Shown in pieces: positions 1-12,121 of a stretch of 64,000 nt of DNA. The stretch covers positions 308,584,450 to 308,648,449 of the forward strand of contig NC_081408.1 of the NCBI RefSeq assembly GCF_030272615.1, read 5' to 3'. How positions within the stretch are numbered: the first letter of the stretch is position 1; every line of letters starts with the position of its first letter. The notes under the pieces are model-generated. The model ran no database searches, was not told the origin of the DNA, and worked only from the letters and a program-made list of their open reading frames with translations. Both the position numbers and the translations under genes were made by a program. This stretch comes from Cryptomeria japonica. Taxonomy: Eukaryota > Streptophyta > Pinopsida > Cupressales > Cupressaceae.

Positions 1-532
1 GATTTACTTATCACACCTTGATATGAGTGGTTATTGCTAGACTTGATATGATTTGAGCTTCATTTCAGATTTGGTATTATCCATGCAGTGGGAGTTCCTA
101 GGTATGTATGTACTTCATTCATAGGCTTTGATAAAGGGAGATCGATTGCAGTTTATGGGTTGATATGATGTTGGCATGAATTTACTGATACTCTTTATAC
201 CTAGGAGGTATGGATGGTTGGATGTAATGACATGTGTTATGGATGTCATTTCCAATCGTGTGGGTTTTTACTTTATAACATCATCTTGGAGCCTTTGTTA
301 TGACATTGGATTTTATGCTTGTGTTCATGGATTAGTGCATCTTCACCTCATCTTGTTCCTTTTCTTCCATAGGTGGCATGTTGGAGGATGAGAGAAGTTC
401 TTGCTTGAGATAGTGGTCACTTGGTTTTATTGCAGGTATCTTATCAGAGCACGAGAGCATGTTGGAGATTCATGTGGTTACATGTATGGATATGATGATG
501 TATTTCATTGATTGACCCTTATGCAATATATA
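1..532. other. Unassigned repeat-like DNA
   Basis: I see no supported gene in this stretch. A short segment near 436-457 loosely resembles the Met-tRNA primer-binding motif TATCAGAGC that follows many plant 5' LTRs. It has a three-base interruption and no matching LTR pair can be shown, so I do not call an element. The last 15 bases are purine-rich and belong to the LTR that follows. Confidence 0.3.
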
Positions 533-1270
533 CAACAAGTGGGACAATGCTGGAAAATAAGGTGTTGTACACCTTGCATAATAATGTTAATTGTAATATT
601 AAATATTTATTATGTAATGTTGCATATGGACATGTAACATGTAGAGATTCCTTGAGAATATTCTTGGGGCCACTTGATGAGTTGCATTGTAACATTGGGA
701 TTATTATATTGTAATTATTTAATATTGAAGAAATATTTTTTAAAAGTGAAAACTTAGTACCCAATATTAAATGTGGGGTCAAGGGTAGTTAGCACATGGT
801 TTTGCCACATGGTTTTGTGGCACATAGTTTTACTTTACCATTAGTTGTTTTTGTGTGAGCTTTTATCTATAAAAGCAAGCACATGTTTAGTGGTTAAGGT
901 TGGATGGTGGTTTTGGGTTGTCATTGTATTGAGTCCTTTGGAGGATTTCATTTGTGAATCATGGCATGGGATATGTGGATTCATGCTTGGACACATGGGA
1001 ATGCATAGTAGGGATAGATGATTCAAAGGTATTCATTGTAACTCTATGTTGTTCTATGGTTGATTAATATAATGGAGTATGGATGCTTTTGGAGGATGGG
1101 TTTTTCCCTCATGAGGGTTTTCCCAGGGTATATCTTATGTTATCTTGTGGTTTGTCTATTTTGAACTTTGCATTATGGTGATTCTATAAGCTTGTATGCA
1201 TGTTTTTCTCTCATGGTTTATGTAGGAGATAGATTAAATGTATATTGGTTTAAAGCATTAATTCCTAACA
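533..1270 (+). repeat. Copia-type 3' LTR with polypurine tract
   Basis: A purine-rich tract (CAAGTGGGACA, about 536-546) is followed directly by a segment that starts TGCTGG at 548 and ends CTAACA at 1270, giving about 723 bp with TG...CA ends. Inside are a possible TATA-like CTATAAAAGC near 868 and, close to the 3' end, a TTTTTCCCTCATGAGGGTTTTCCC block of the kind found in the R/U5 region of plant copia LTRs. No internal region or partner LTR is present upstream, so this is a 3' LTR remnant. It abuts the LINE piece that begins at 1271. The family is inferred from LTR layout only. Confidence 0.5.
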
Positions 1271-2640
1271 TCTCTCTTCGTTTTAACCTTAATCAATCCT
1301 TCTTGTCATGCATTTTCCAATAATTTCAACTTGGAAACTCCCAACCCATCCTTCTCCCCTTCCTCCAGACATTGTAAACAAGTTTGGTTCTCAATAATCT
1401 CCCCTATGATACCCCTTTTCATTGAGTCGAGATTTGCCCTTGACTCATGAAGTTTATCTCTTCTTGCTTCATCAATGCAGGTACCAACATTAACACAATA
1501 TTTTACCCCAACCCCAGAATCTCCTGACTTCCCCTGCATAATCTCCCTACACTTAGAAGGACATGCATTATCTTTAATCTGTAGCACCTTTTTATTGACA
1601 ACTTTACATCCCCCACTAAAAACCTGAGGGTTATTGTGATTCTCTTCCACCTTCTCCACTGTGTCATATTAAGGAGTTACCTCTTTCCACCATATATAAT
1701 TTTTATCTACTATATGCTTGTCACAAAAAGTAGTATTATGCCTAGTTTTAAAGCATCTCCCGCAACGAAAGGTAACTCCTTCAAAGTCCACAGGCTGTAC
1801 CCAACTACCTTTCGAGGTTTAAATATAAATCTTCGATGGAAGTTCATTAGACACATCCATCTCCACCAAAATATGAGCAAAAGTTGTGTGCAGAATATTT
1901 AAAGAACCTTCATTAGTCATAAAAAATCTACCTAAAGTGTTACCAACAACCTCAAAATAGGAGTCAAACCAAAATTGCTTGGAAATATTTGGAAGCCTCA
2001 CCCATAGGGGAATCTGATTGAAGGATTAAGAAAGAGGATTAAAAGTCAGATGCCATGGTTTTAGTATCAATAGATGACTATCCTCTCAAGACCATTGATT
2101 GTGACACAAGATCATGTTCTTGTCCATCTCATTATCAAACACTACAACAAAAAATCCTCAAGCATGCTGATAAGTTTGAACACACCCTTCCAAAATGGGC
2201 TCCCAATGAATAGAGATCCACTCATGTAGATCACTAAGACTCGACCACAAACCTTGGAAATATCCAATGAACTTTAACCTTGAGAACACCCTTCCATTAT
2301 GCTCCACTTCCTTCTCCACGTCCTCTATTAGATGAACTATGACATACATATCATTTGTAGCCTTGGGGCTCAAAGATGGGAGCCCTGATGCATGATCATG
2401 TGGATACAGTTGTGCCTTTGTGTGAGGCTCAGAAGATAAAACCCTCCAAACCTTCTCCTTTCCATGATTAGACCTCTTTGGCCATTCTTTCTCTACACCA
2501 AACCCATAAGGGGTTCAAATATCCCAACCTAGCCATGCAGGATTACAACCCCTATCCTCACAATTATAATAGTCATCGTGAGAAAAACAAGCTCTACCCT
2601 TTTTGTCACAAAAAATGTAGCTACATACTCCTTTAGGAGT
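1271..2640 (-). pseudogene. LINE ORF1 remnant (DUF4283 and CCHC knuckle)
   Basis: Reading the minus strand from about 2640 to 1280 gives a broken ORF1 of a plant non-LTR retrotransposon. The block 2373-1830 has the DUF4283 pattern: a W-I-x-x-H-W-x-P segment, then F-D-N-E, then W-V-R-L-P-N, then a G-N-T-L-G-x-F segment and a V-E-M-D-V-S segment. A complete CX2CX4HX4C zinc knuckle (CGRCFKTRHNTTFC) is encoded at 1764-1723. In this family ORF1 is the RNA-binding partner of the ORF2 enzyme. At least three in-frame stops break it. Its downstream side ends at the LTR at 1270, so ORF2 is absent here. Confidence 0.75.
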
Positions 2641-3189
2641 AATCTTAACAAAGCACGGAAGTGCAACAAACTCGCCATGGTGTAGAAAGGAGCATGCAAA
2701 AGGTTTTTCTCCCGATGAAGCCCTAGTAGTAGAGGCAGTTCACAACATCAACATTATCATCATGCATATGTGTATCCTCACTAGACAACCCTCTTGATAA
2801 AGAAGGATGATTCATCATAGGATATTGCTAAGAGTAAATAGGGAATTGCAAGTTGTCCTTTCTTGCTTTGAGCACCAAGTCCCCACATCATATAATCATG
2901 CCACATGCTCCAAATGATCTCTTCAAATATTTTGTAATCTGCCTGGTTGTAAGGAAATCAAGTTCTGATATTAGTATTTATTCATGCCTTAAATGTTTTT
3001 CCTTCACAAATCTCATTTACTAATTGTGATTTAGCATCAATACCCACCATTTGTTGTCACATAGGTGCACCAATCATTATTTGTAAATGCCAAAACATAC
3101 CACATTCATTCTTATCAAATTATAATATCATCAAAATCACCCAATCCTCATAAAATTTTCCAATTCAACCTATGTGCACCACATGTTTA

Positions 3190-3625
3190 GGCCATCCATT
3201 AGTCAGCCATATCAGTAGTCATCTTGGTCAGATCATCAACCATCCCATTTCCTTCCCTATAGACATGTCAATTTGAAATCCTGGAATCTATTCAATAATT
3301 ATTGAATCAGTTTGAGCAATCAATCAAGCTTCTATTTGGGCGTTGTATTTTGTCTAATGGAATTAATGATGATAAAAGATTCCCCTTTGAGGTGCAGATG
3401 GCTAGCCTTTAGCTCAACCCCAGTTCCACTCCCATGAGAGTAGCCCTGAACTTTTCAAGATTGTTTGTGGCCTCCCCAAAGTGCATTATTCTTTCAACAA
3501 GGATAATCCCATTGTAATCTCATGCAACACATTCCACACCACTTGGTCCTGAGTTCCCTCTCAAATCTCCATGAAAATTTATTTTGATCCACCCTATCTC
3601 TACATCCATCAACTATACTCCAATT
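3190..3625 (-). pseudogene. LINE ORF2 C-terminal RNase H remnant
   Basis: The minus strand from about 3620 encodes W-I-K-I-N-F-H-G followed by G-N-S-G-P-S-G-V and V-E-L-G-L. This is the start and first acidic region of the RNase H domain at the C-terminus of plant LINE ORF2. Frameshifts and stops follow, and a late V-D-D-L motif near 3240 fits the end of the domain. The canonical first Asp is replaced by His (F-H-G instead of F-D-G). It lies upstream, in minus-strand order, of the ORF1 remnant at 1271-2640, which is the wrong order for one element, so these are two different LINE insertions. Confidence 0.7.
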
Positions 3626-4180
3626 CTAGAATTGGAAGGAAGATCTACCTTTTCAACCCCATTAACATGGGGATTTTGTTTTTTATTTTAATTCCTATTG
3701 ATCATATTTATATGTGTGTGACCATGAATAACATCCAGTTACTTCAAAGTACTCAATTTATAGATTTCACCACTCCAAGCTTCTTCCATTATTACACATT
3801 TAGAGCTTTGTTAGAGGCATGATTTTAAATACTATTTACATAATTAATGGATTCCACTCAAAATTATGTGTCAAGATATCTATAATGAATAATTAAATTA
3901 GTCATTTATTTTGAGTGTGTGGTTTTTCTCTCTACATGTCTATTATATTGTAGACTATAAGGACTTGTATTTTATAGATGAATACATTTGTGTAGTGCCA
4001 AACTCTACAAAGAGAGAATTCATATATCTCCACCATTATCTATTTAAAAAATTGATGCATTTTACATATTATTTTTCAATCGTCTTGAAAATAAGAGAAA
4101 GTATTGAGAGTTTCACTTTGTACTTCAAAAAATAGACAATTACATTTGAAATAGTCATCAATTAAACCAATAAAGTGAAG
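3626..4180. other. AT-rich spacer, no gene seen
   Basis: There are no domain-like reading frames here. The final bases (AATAAAGTGAAG before 4181) resemble a weak polypurine tract ahead of the LTR-like segment that follows, so part of this may be the 3' internal end of that element. Confidence 0.3.
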
Positions 4181-4640
4181 TGTCATAAATTATATCCTCA
4201 TACAATTCACACTCATTTTGGGCTCACTTTGGTAGTTTTCCTTTATGCCCTTGATTCATCACTGTTTGTGCTCAAGCCATAGCCATATCAGGAAGCCCAA
4301 CAAAAAACCAAGCTCATTGATCTAGATTCCAGCTTAAAAAGCCAGGACTATGGCACCTAGTACCCTAGTCCTCCTAGTCTATCGTGCCTAGCACCATGGT
4401 CCAATCAAAATGGGGATAAATTTGAATCCTTAACGGTCAAGAAGTTTTTAAGTGGGAAAATGATCCCCAATTTTGGCCTTCTTAAAAATTTTAACATAAA
4501 AAGTGTGAAATTGTGTATAAATACAGCTCCCACCCCTAACACAATCATGGTTACAGGGTTTGGAATCGATTGTCCAACCTTGTAGCCCAAACACACATTG
4601 AAATACAAAAATAGGTCAAGTGCAGTCAATATTAGGAACT
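4181..4640 (+). repeat. Tat-like LTR fragment (M)
   Basis: From 4181 the sequence TGTCATAAATTATATCC, then AATTCACACT, then CTCACTTTGGTAG, matches the start of the LTR at 62104 and, more loosely, the LTR starts of element E (read from 47725 leftward) and fragment F (from 44486). A TATAAATA box lies at 4516-4523, about 335 bp into the segment, the usual place for an LTR promoter. The right end is not defined because the segment runs into the minus-strand chromovirus remnant. Lineage assignment rests on LTR similarity only. Confidence 0.45.
4516..4523 (+). promoter_or_regulatory. TATA box of LTR fragment M
   Basis: TATAAATA lies about 335 bp inside an LTR-like segment, followed by a C-rich start-like region. 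It is supported only by motif and position. Confidence 0.35.
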
Positions 4641-4649
4641 TTTATTAAT

Positions 4650-7560
4650 GAAAATAGATTGATTACATGCTTGCAGGCACTCACATGTCCCTTACATCCA
4701 TCTCATTGGTCCCACATGTAGTCATAATGACCACCATCCTTATTACAAAAGAAAGAACAAACATAAGTATACTTGGATTAGTTTCCCCCTATCTATTGCT
4801 CCTTAGCTACTCCAGGACTTATTGTTGATGATCTCCTATGCCTCTTTATGTGTTTAAATATTTGATCCTCATTGGAGGATATCCATGTCAACCTCCCCAA
4901 TCCCAAAAAGTAATGTAACATGTGCACAAGACCCATATGGTTAAAGTGGGTTTAAATCTAGGTGCATAATTATCTAGATGTTATTTTACCCCATATCCAT
5001 CATGTGACAAGTTCCATTAGCTTTGCAAGGCATAAAAAATATCTGCATGCTTTTGACATCTGGTCCAATCTGAATTCTTCTAGGACGCTCCTACATCAGA
5101 CCCTCAAGGATATTTGAAAAGTGTGCCACATACATTACTAGGTTTGTTTCAAACTATTTTAGTTCCTTCTCTCATACCCAAGTTGTGTCCTCCACTGGTC
5201 TTTTCTTCCATTTGGCTAGATACTCCTTATTATGGGTGTTGTGTCTAATTTGACTATCTAGGATCTGTTCAATCTATTTTGATGGTAATTTTATTTTTTG
5301 TGGTAATTCTTCTATGTCATCCTCTTGTGCTCCCTAAAACTAATAGATATATGCAATGTTGAAAATTGGTGAAATGTCTACACCCTTCGGTAATTCTACT
5401 TCATAGGCATTTCTGAAATCAAACTTCCAGATGATTTTGCAAGGCCCAAACTTCTTCATCTTTATCTTATTATATATGCCTACTAGATTTCTCTCCTTCC
5501 AAAGATACACCATGAATTTATCTCCAACCTCAAATTCCTTTTGTCTTCACTCGATGTCTTCTCGCTCCTTGTACTGGTTGTTCATGGTCTCCAAGTGTTG
5601 TTTGACCTCCTTGTAGATAATCTTCATATATTTTATGAACTCATTTGCCTTTGTGGTCTACTTATCTTGTGGGTTGTTGTCCCGGAGTTTGGTCACTCCT
5701 CTAGGGTACAGTCCAATTTCGATCTCAAATGGTGTTCTTCTAGTGCTCCAATTTATTGAATTGTTGAATGTGAACTCTACTTGTGGCAAGATCAAGACCC
5801 AATTCCTAGTATTATCTCTTACCAAGCATCTAAGCAAGCTTCCCAAGATTTTGTTCACTACTTTTGTCTATCAATTGGTTTGTGGGTGAAATATTGAGGT
5901 GCCCTTTACATTTGTCTGCATCTTCTTCCATAGTATCCTCCAAAAGTATTTAGTAAACTTGGTATCCCAATCTGAAATAATACTCTTCAATACACTGTGT
6001 AGCCTCATCACTTAAAAGGATAAGTTGGCAATATGAACCACATCATGAGTATTCTTAAAAGAAATGAAGTGTGTCATCTTAGAAAATTGGTCCACCACCA
6101 CAAATATTGAGTCATGTCCCCTTTGAGTCCTTTGCAATCCTAACACAAAGTCTAGATTGATATCATCCTAGGGTCTTTCCAAAATTGGAAGAGATTGGTA
6201 CAATTTGGTATTATAACTAACCCCCTTCGCTACTTGATAGGTTATGCACTCGTACAAATATTTTAAAATATCTCTATAAATTTGAGGCCAAAATAATCCT
6301 TCACTCACCAAAGCCACTATTTTTTTAATGAAAAATGTCCTTCCATCCCTTTGAAATGCTTCTCCTTGATCAAATTCTCCCCCATTGAGCTCCTAGGAAT
6401 ACATAGTTGATTTCCTTTAAATAACATGTTATCTTGGATGAAATAATCCAACCACTCGCTTCTATATTTTACTATTGGTCCTCCACTTACCTTCCATTCT
6501 TCTGCAAAGTCTGGATCATCTTTGTACAAGTGTTTTAACTCATCAAATCCTATTCTAGTCACCCTCATTAACATCATTAGGTTTCTTCTTCTTCTCAATG
6601 CATCAATAACCTATTTTCACTTTTTGCTCCACTGTTTGAGGATAAAAGTGTAACTCTACATGAATTCTACCCACCGCATGTGTCTCAAATCAACTTTCCT
6701 TGAATACTTAGGTATCAAAGTGCTTAATGATCAATGTACAATACAAATTCTTTTGGCAGCAAATAGTGTCTCCATTTCTTCAATGTTTGAATTATGGAAT
6801 ATAAAGATTGATCATATATCGAATACCTCCTTCGAGCATCATTCAACTTCTCACTAAAATAAGAAATTTTCCTTCCTTCCTAGCTCCAAATGGCTCCTAT
6901 AGCACTATCATTGGCATCACAATATACTTGAAAGACTTTGTTGCAATATAGAAAGGTTAGTAATAATTTCTCTATCACTTTCTGCTTGGATAGTTCAAAA
7001 AGAAAAGTTCTTCAAACATCCACTTGAACTCTTTTCAGTTTCCCCTCATTGTCTTTATCATAGGTGTGCAAATAGTACTAAATTTTTAATTAACTTCTGG
7101 TCAAAACTTTCCAAGATATGAAAATATATTACCTCCCTATTGTCTACTGGTGTAGGTCATTCTACAATTTCTCTTACCTTATCAAAATCCATCTTCAAGC
7201 CCTCTAAAAAGAAGACAAATCCTTGATAAACTAGCTCATTATTCATGAAATTGCATTTCTTAATGTTGATCAGTAACTTCTCTTTCCTCAACCACTGTAA
7301 AACTTGTGTAATATGTCAAATGTTTTCTTCCCTTTTCTTGCTACAGATCATAATTTTATCCAAATAAACAATGAGAAAATTACCTAATAACTCATCTAAT
7401 ACTTCATTCATCAGTTGCATGAATGTGCTCGAACCATTAGTGAGTTCAAAAGGCATGACGAGCCACTCATGTAGCCTGATGTAGGACACATTGGTTGAGG
7501 ATCCAAGTTTGATTGAAAAATATTGATTGACATATATGGGGTCTCAACGTACTATTTCCC
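4650..7560 (-). pseudogene. Ty3-gypsy chromovirus pol remnant
   Basis: In minus-strand order the piece contains: the palm of RT (about 7510-7080), RNase H (about 6960-6680, with YCDAND and a later Y-Q-S motif), an integrase N-terminal region (near 6340), an integrase core with a D64-like segment (6170-6070), a P-F-E-I segment near 5730, a degenerate GPY/F-like K-F-G-P motif near 5450, and a C-terminal chromodomain (5270-5178: I-L-D-S then Y-L-A-K-W-K then T-T-W-V). Chromodomains on integrase direct insertion to particular chromatin and define chromoviruses. The RT box reads YLDK at 7366-7355, so the second catalytic Asp is lost. Protease, gag and the RT N-terminus are missing. Many stops and frameshifts are present. 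Confidence 0.8.
5178..5270 (-). other. Integrase chromodomain segment
   Basis: The segment encodes about 31 residues with the chromodomain pattern I-L-D-x-(7)-Y-L-A-K-W-K-x(3)-P-x-E-D-T-T-W. It sits after the integrase C-terminal region on the minus strand, as in plant chromoviruses. It is intact across this stretch, but the upstream frame is broken. Confidence 0.75.
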
Positions 7561-8160
7561 TAAGAACTGGTGGTCTTGGAGACCTTACTATGGACCTTAT
7601 GATTTAGAAATCAACCTATTTACTTGACAATTGAGGGTGTCCATATCATAACTCGTAGATGCTCCTCATGTACTCCCCACTGTAAAATAGAAATACCTTA
7701 GTTCATAAGGTCTTTTAACCTTCAATATAAGAGGAAAGGTGATCCATTTATCAACTAAGTTTATGCTACTAGGTCCATGCCACTGGGCCTCTATCTGTTG
7801 ACTTTGGATGAGTATTTTTCTATGGGAGATCTGTTAAGTAGTATCTTAACCTTGAGAAATAGGTTGTACAAAAGTGTTTGATTGTCTTCAATGTGAATAC
7901 CAGTGCATTTTTTTTCACAAATCTAAGCTAATCCAGGGCCCCTATCATACTTTAGCTATCAGAGTCAGCAACCATACTATCTGCTTTGTGATTATTTGCA
8001 TATTTCATTTTGATAAAAAATCTAGGATTTTAATAAAAATATCAAACACCACAATTGTTCCTAAACCTATCCCAATTGATCAGAAACTCATCACAATGGA
8101 TTTTAACCATGACATATCTACTTAAGGAAAAACTTCAAAACTAAGTCATAAAACCTACAA
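7561..8160. other. Unassigned junction region
   Basis: Minus-strand RT homology stops near 7520. Beyond it I see only short frames without recognisable motifs, and no LTR end or target duplication that would mark the boundary between the chromovirus piece and the low-complexity element to the right. Confidence 0.3.
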
Positions 8161-10069
8161 TACATTTGAACAATCATGCAACACAATTGTTAGGTCCTAT
8201 AATGCATCTATCAGTAAATCCTACATATTTGAACATTGAAATTAGGGTTATGAGTCAAAACCAAATGGATCAACAAACAAAGAAATTAAATCACTGAAGT
8301 CATTGAGGTTGTTTAATATCTTTTCAAACCATGTCTGCATTCTAGGTCTAGTTTTTTCACCTCTAGGATAGATTGGTCTTCAAATCTTAGTCTTTAGATT
8401 GCATTTAGTAAAAAATCAATTTATTAATCTTCATCATAGGTCATCAGTCCTAGTATATATTTTAATTTTTCCTACCCTAAGTCTCAAGCAACTTGCTTAG
8501 ATCAAACCTTTGTACATATGAACTCTCTACCCTTCTATTCTAATCCTTGTATTCATAAGCTTATGCTTTTCATCCTCAAGCTATTCTTAGCCAAAACCAA
8601 TTCTCAATCTTCAAAACTTAGGTTACCATTTCCTATAGATTGTATAGGTTAAATTTTGCATCTTAATCTTTGGTCTTTCATCCTAATCTTTGCACTTTCA
8701 TCTTGCATTCATAAGAGATAAATCACATTCTCAAAATCAAAAAATGATTTTGAAAATAAAGGAGAACAAGTCTTGAGTCAAAACTTTAGTGTTTTTTAGA
8801 GCATCTTGACCTTATTATCTATTTTCATCAAATCTATCAACAAACCCATAGCTTATAATTATAGTGAAAGGGAAGACTTTGTCAACTTTGTCTATCGCTT
8901 TCATATTTTTGGGGTTTGGGTTCTCTTTTGGTTAATTTAGCTTTGCCCTCATAGATTTTGATAGCCATTTTTTTTCAAAAATCTCAAAATTATATGATTA
9001 CATTTAGTTGCATTTCCAAAATTCTCAAAGACCTCAAAAAAAACATAGGACTTCATTCCTTTAGTTGATTTTTTTAATCTCAAGGTCTTAAGTATCAAAA
9101 ACTTAAGATTGCATTTTCTTAGTTGCATTTTCATTCTCGAAAGCTCAAAAATCCCCAAAAACACTAGCTTAAGTTGCATTTTCATTGGTCAAAACTTAAA
9201 AAATACCAAAAACATAGCATAGCCTAGTTGCAAATAATTCCCTTAGGTTCATTCCCAAGAATTTTCAAAATATCAAAACCACATAAAAATAAAACACAAA
9301 ATCCTAAAAAATAAACAAAAGCAATCAGTCAAAGACGACTATCAAGGTCAAATCCAAAGTATCATCATCCTTATCCTAAACATCATGAATTATCCCTTCC
9401 ATTCCTATTCCACCATCACCTACATAAATGTTAGCCCAAGAAATAGAGACCTTGAAACAAGAAATGATAAATAATCAAATTATTAGAACTTTAACCTTCA
9501 CATCACCCCAAAATTGACGAACCAAAAATCCTTTCTATCAACCTCAACAAAAAAACACAAAATTCAACCAAACCAAAAACCAAAAACAAATACAAAATCA
9601 AAGCCTAGCCTTCTCAAATCCTCAAAACCTTTCACATTCTCCTTCAAAGAATAATTGCATACTAAACCTTTCCACAAAAGGCTCCAAGCATCAAGACAAA
9701 AACACATTGATCAAGACATGTTTTTCAAGACTAATCAAAGTCATATACCTATGCCTAGCAATGGCTTATCCTCCCATGAAGAAATTGACCCTCAAGTAGC
9801 CTCTGTGTCTCCCACCATTCCTTCATTTTCTAAAGCTACAAAAGATCAATCAACACCATGTCCATCAAACATTGCATCCAATGATGACACCTTTCAAGTT
9901 TACCACCAAATATTATCTATAATAGAAATCCAAGCTAATCTATTTCTTAATACAAATCCCTTCTACAATTCAAAAATCCTAGATTTAATGCCACCATACA
10001 CCACTTTCCAAGTAAACTCACTCTAAAGAGTCCCATCCAAAATCCATTCCTAGCGTGCCAAGATACAGA

Positions 10070-12121
10070 TTGCTTTACCCATTAATGGGTTTCAAAGGGT
10101 TAAACGGTATCACTATTTAGAGAGGGATAACAATTAGTGACCACCAGATGTGGGGTGGATCAAAATAATTTTTGATGGTACTGCTCATGGTAATTCTGGA
10201 CCATCAAGTGTGGGTTGTGTTGCAAAGGATAGCTTATAGCAGGGGGATAGTGGTGGCCAGATGCAAGCAAAGGTTAGATGTGGGTTTCAATAATGAAGAC
10301 AAAGCTACAACGACTCTTTTGGTGGTCTAATTGGGAAATAGACTAGGTGTGGATAATTTACACTTGGAAGATGACTCTCAAGTTATAATACATGCATCCA
10401 TGAAAGGAGAAGCTCAAAGCTGGAAAATTGGTAGGGAGATAAAATTTATAAGAATTCTTCTAACATCTTGTAGAAATTTCAAAGTAACTCATGTACTAAG
10501 GGAAAGAAATCAGGGTGTCGATTCGTGTGCCAACTGAGATTTCAAATTACAAGTTGGCAATGTCAGTGTTGAAATCATCAACTCAACAACATAAGGTTGG
10601 GCAATTTGAAGAGAGCTTGGGAGTGAGTAGCCGTTAGTAAAGGTGGTGTGTTATAAACTTGGGAGGCCTGAGGTGAGTTGGGGGTGAGTAGCCGTTAGAA
10701 AAAATGTGGCGTGGTATGGGAGATGCGGACCAGGCTATCACCAATTGTAAAAAACATAGACATTTTTTGACTACCAGAGTAATTAAGATGGGAGACTCCC
10801 AAAGGTGAGCGGAATGATGGGGATTTCTTTCAAATCTCTTGTTCGGTGAGGGAATAAGTTGGCATTTGGATGGAATGGATGGGGTGGTAGCTAGCATTTA
10901 ATAAGTTGTACCAATTTTGAATTGTGTTTGGGTGATGCAATTGGCAACTTGTTTTAGCCTGCCATAAGAATGACAAATAGATTAATGTCACGCGAAGAAA
11001 GGATGGGTTTCTTGATTTGGCTAAATTTTTGCATATGTAATAAGTCATATGAAGCAATATAAACCAAAGTTGGTGAGTAATATTATATTTTTTTGTCTTG
11101 GCCTCTGGGGATGCGACAAACTCAGTGTAATCTTATGCATTTTGAGTATGGAACCAAACTTTTTCCCTACAAGTGATGAGGCCCATGGTGGCTTTTTGAG
11201 GCCAAATCTATAATTAAAGATTGTCCAATGTGTTCAAAATTGATGATAAACAATGTCGCACGTCAGTGAAGATTGTTTTGGGGGAAGAATACTTGAAGGC
11301 ACACTTAAAATGTCGCACTAATGCAAATATAGCTTCCATGTTTGTGGCATGGTGTTTCGAGTTGGAGAAAGAAGAAAAAGTGAGATGGATTATTAGTAGT
11401 AGTTGAATTTGAGAGGAATGGTACAAAGGGTTTGAAATATTTATGAAGATTATGTGGGATGGGAAGGGTTTTGTCTATCTTGATGGACCTTGGCTACACG
11501 CCGGAGAAATCCATCTGCCCTTGTGCCCATATTTCATATGGAGCGCAAACTAAAACAAAGAGGTATGACTAGCCTATAATCAAATTGGCATGCACGGTGT
11601 GAAGGAGTACCTATTGGATTGAGAACGTCAAGAAATTCGAAGGGATTTAGAGAAGTGGGGTCTCTATGATGGGAGATCCTCACAAATGACAAAGGCTTCC
11701 TCTTCAAAACACAAACGAGGTCACCCAAGATGCTCGAAAAAGAAGAGACCAAGGAGGACACTGTGGATTGGATTCTCGTCAGAACATCATGAGGAGGAGA
11801 TGACCCTAAGGTGGTGGTGGATGATGGAAGGGGTGTGAATAGTAAAGGCAAGGAAATCATTATAGCTTAGTGACAATATTATGGGTCCTTGGTTTGTCCA
11901 TAAATGCTAATATTTTTAACTTTGAATTTTGTATTTTATGTAAATGATGTTAAGAAGTCTATGATGGATGTTTGGTTAGGGTAGTAATGACAATATAAGT
12001 TAGAAGGCTTGTTTTATAGTAATTCAGATTTTGTAGCAGGATTACTTCAAACTATGCATTTTGATGGAAAATGTAACTTTTTGATATATGAATAAAATTA
12101 CCACTTACCAATTAAAAAAAG
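10070..12121 (+). mobile_element. 5'-truncated LINE with target-site duplication
   Basis: The direct repeat AAGATACAGA at 10060-10069 and 12122-12131 (extending with mismatches to 17 bp) brackets a segment that begins inside the ORF2 RNase H domain and ends with AATAAAATTACC and an A-run at 12114-12120. This is the classic structure left by target-primed reverse transcription: 5' truncation, a 3' A-rich tail and a flanking duplication. The 3' untranslated part (10538-12121) is long and I see no further domain in it. The element splits the low-complexity body on both sides. Confidence 0.8.
10137..10540 (+). pseudogene. LINE RNase H domain (ORF2 C-terminus)
   Basis: The plus strand encodes P-P-D-V-G-W-I-K-I-I-F-D-G-T, then G-N-S-G-P-S-S-V-G-C-V-A-K-D-S, then after a stop and frameshift L-E-D-D-S-Q-V-I, and finally a H-V-L-R-E-R-N-Q-G-V-D segment. 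These are the D...E...D...D landmarks of the plant LINE-type RNase H, which removes template RNA during target-primed synthesis. The second acidic position is damaged by the frameshift. It is the only coding part of the 5'-truncated LINE. Confidence 0.8.

Noticed and set aside
436-457. Primer-binding site and hence a 5' LTR at 1-440
   Set aside because: The motif is interrupted and no second LTR copy is present in the window.
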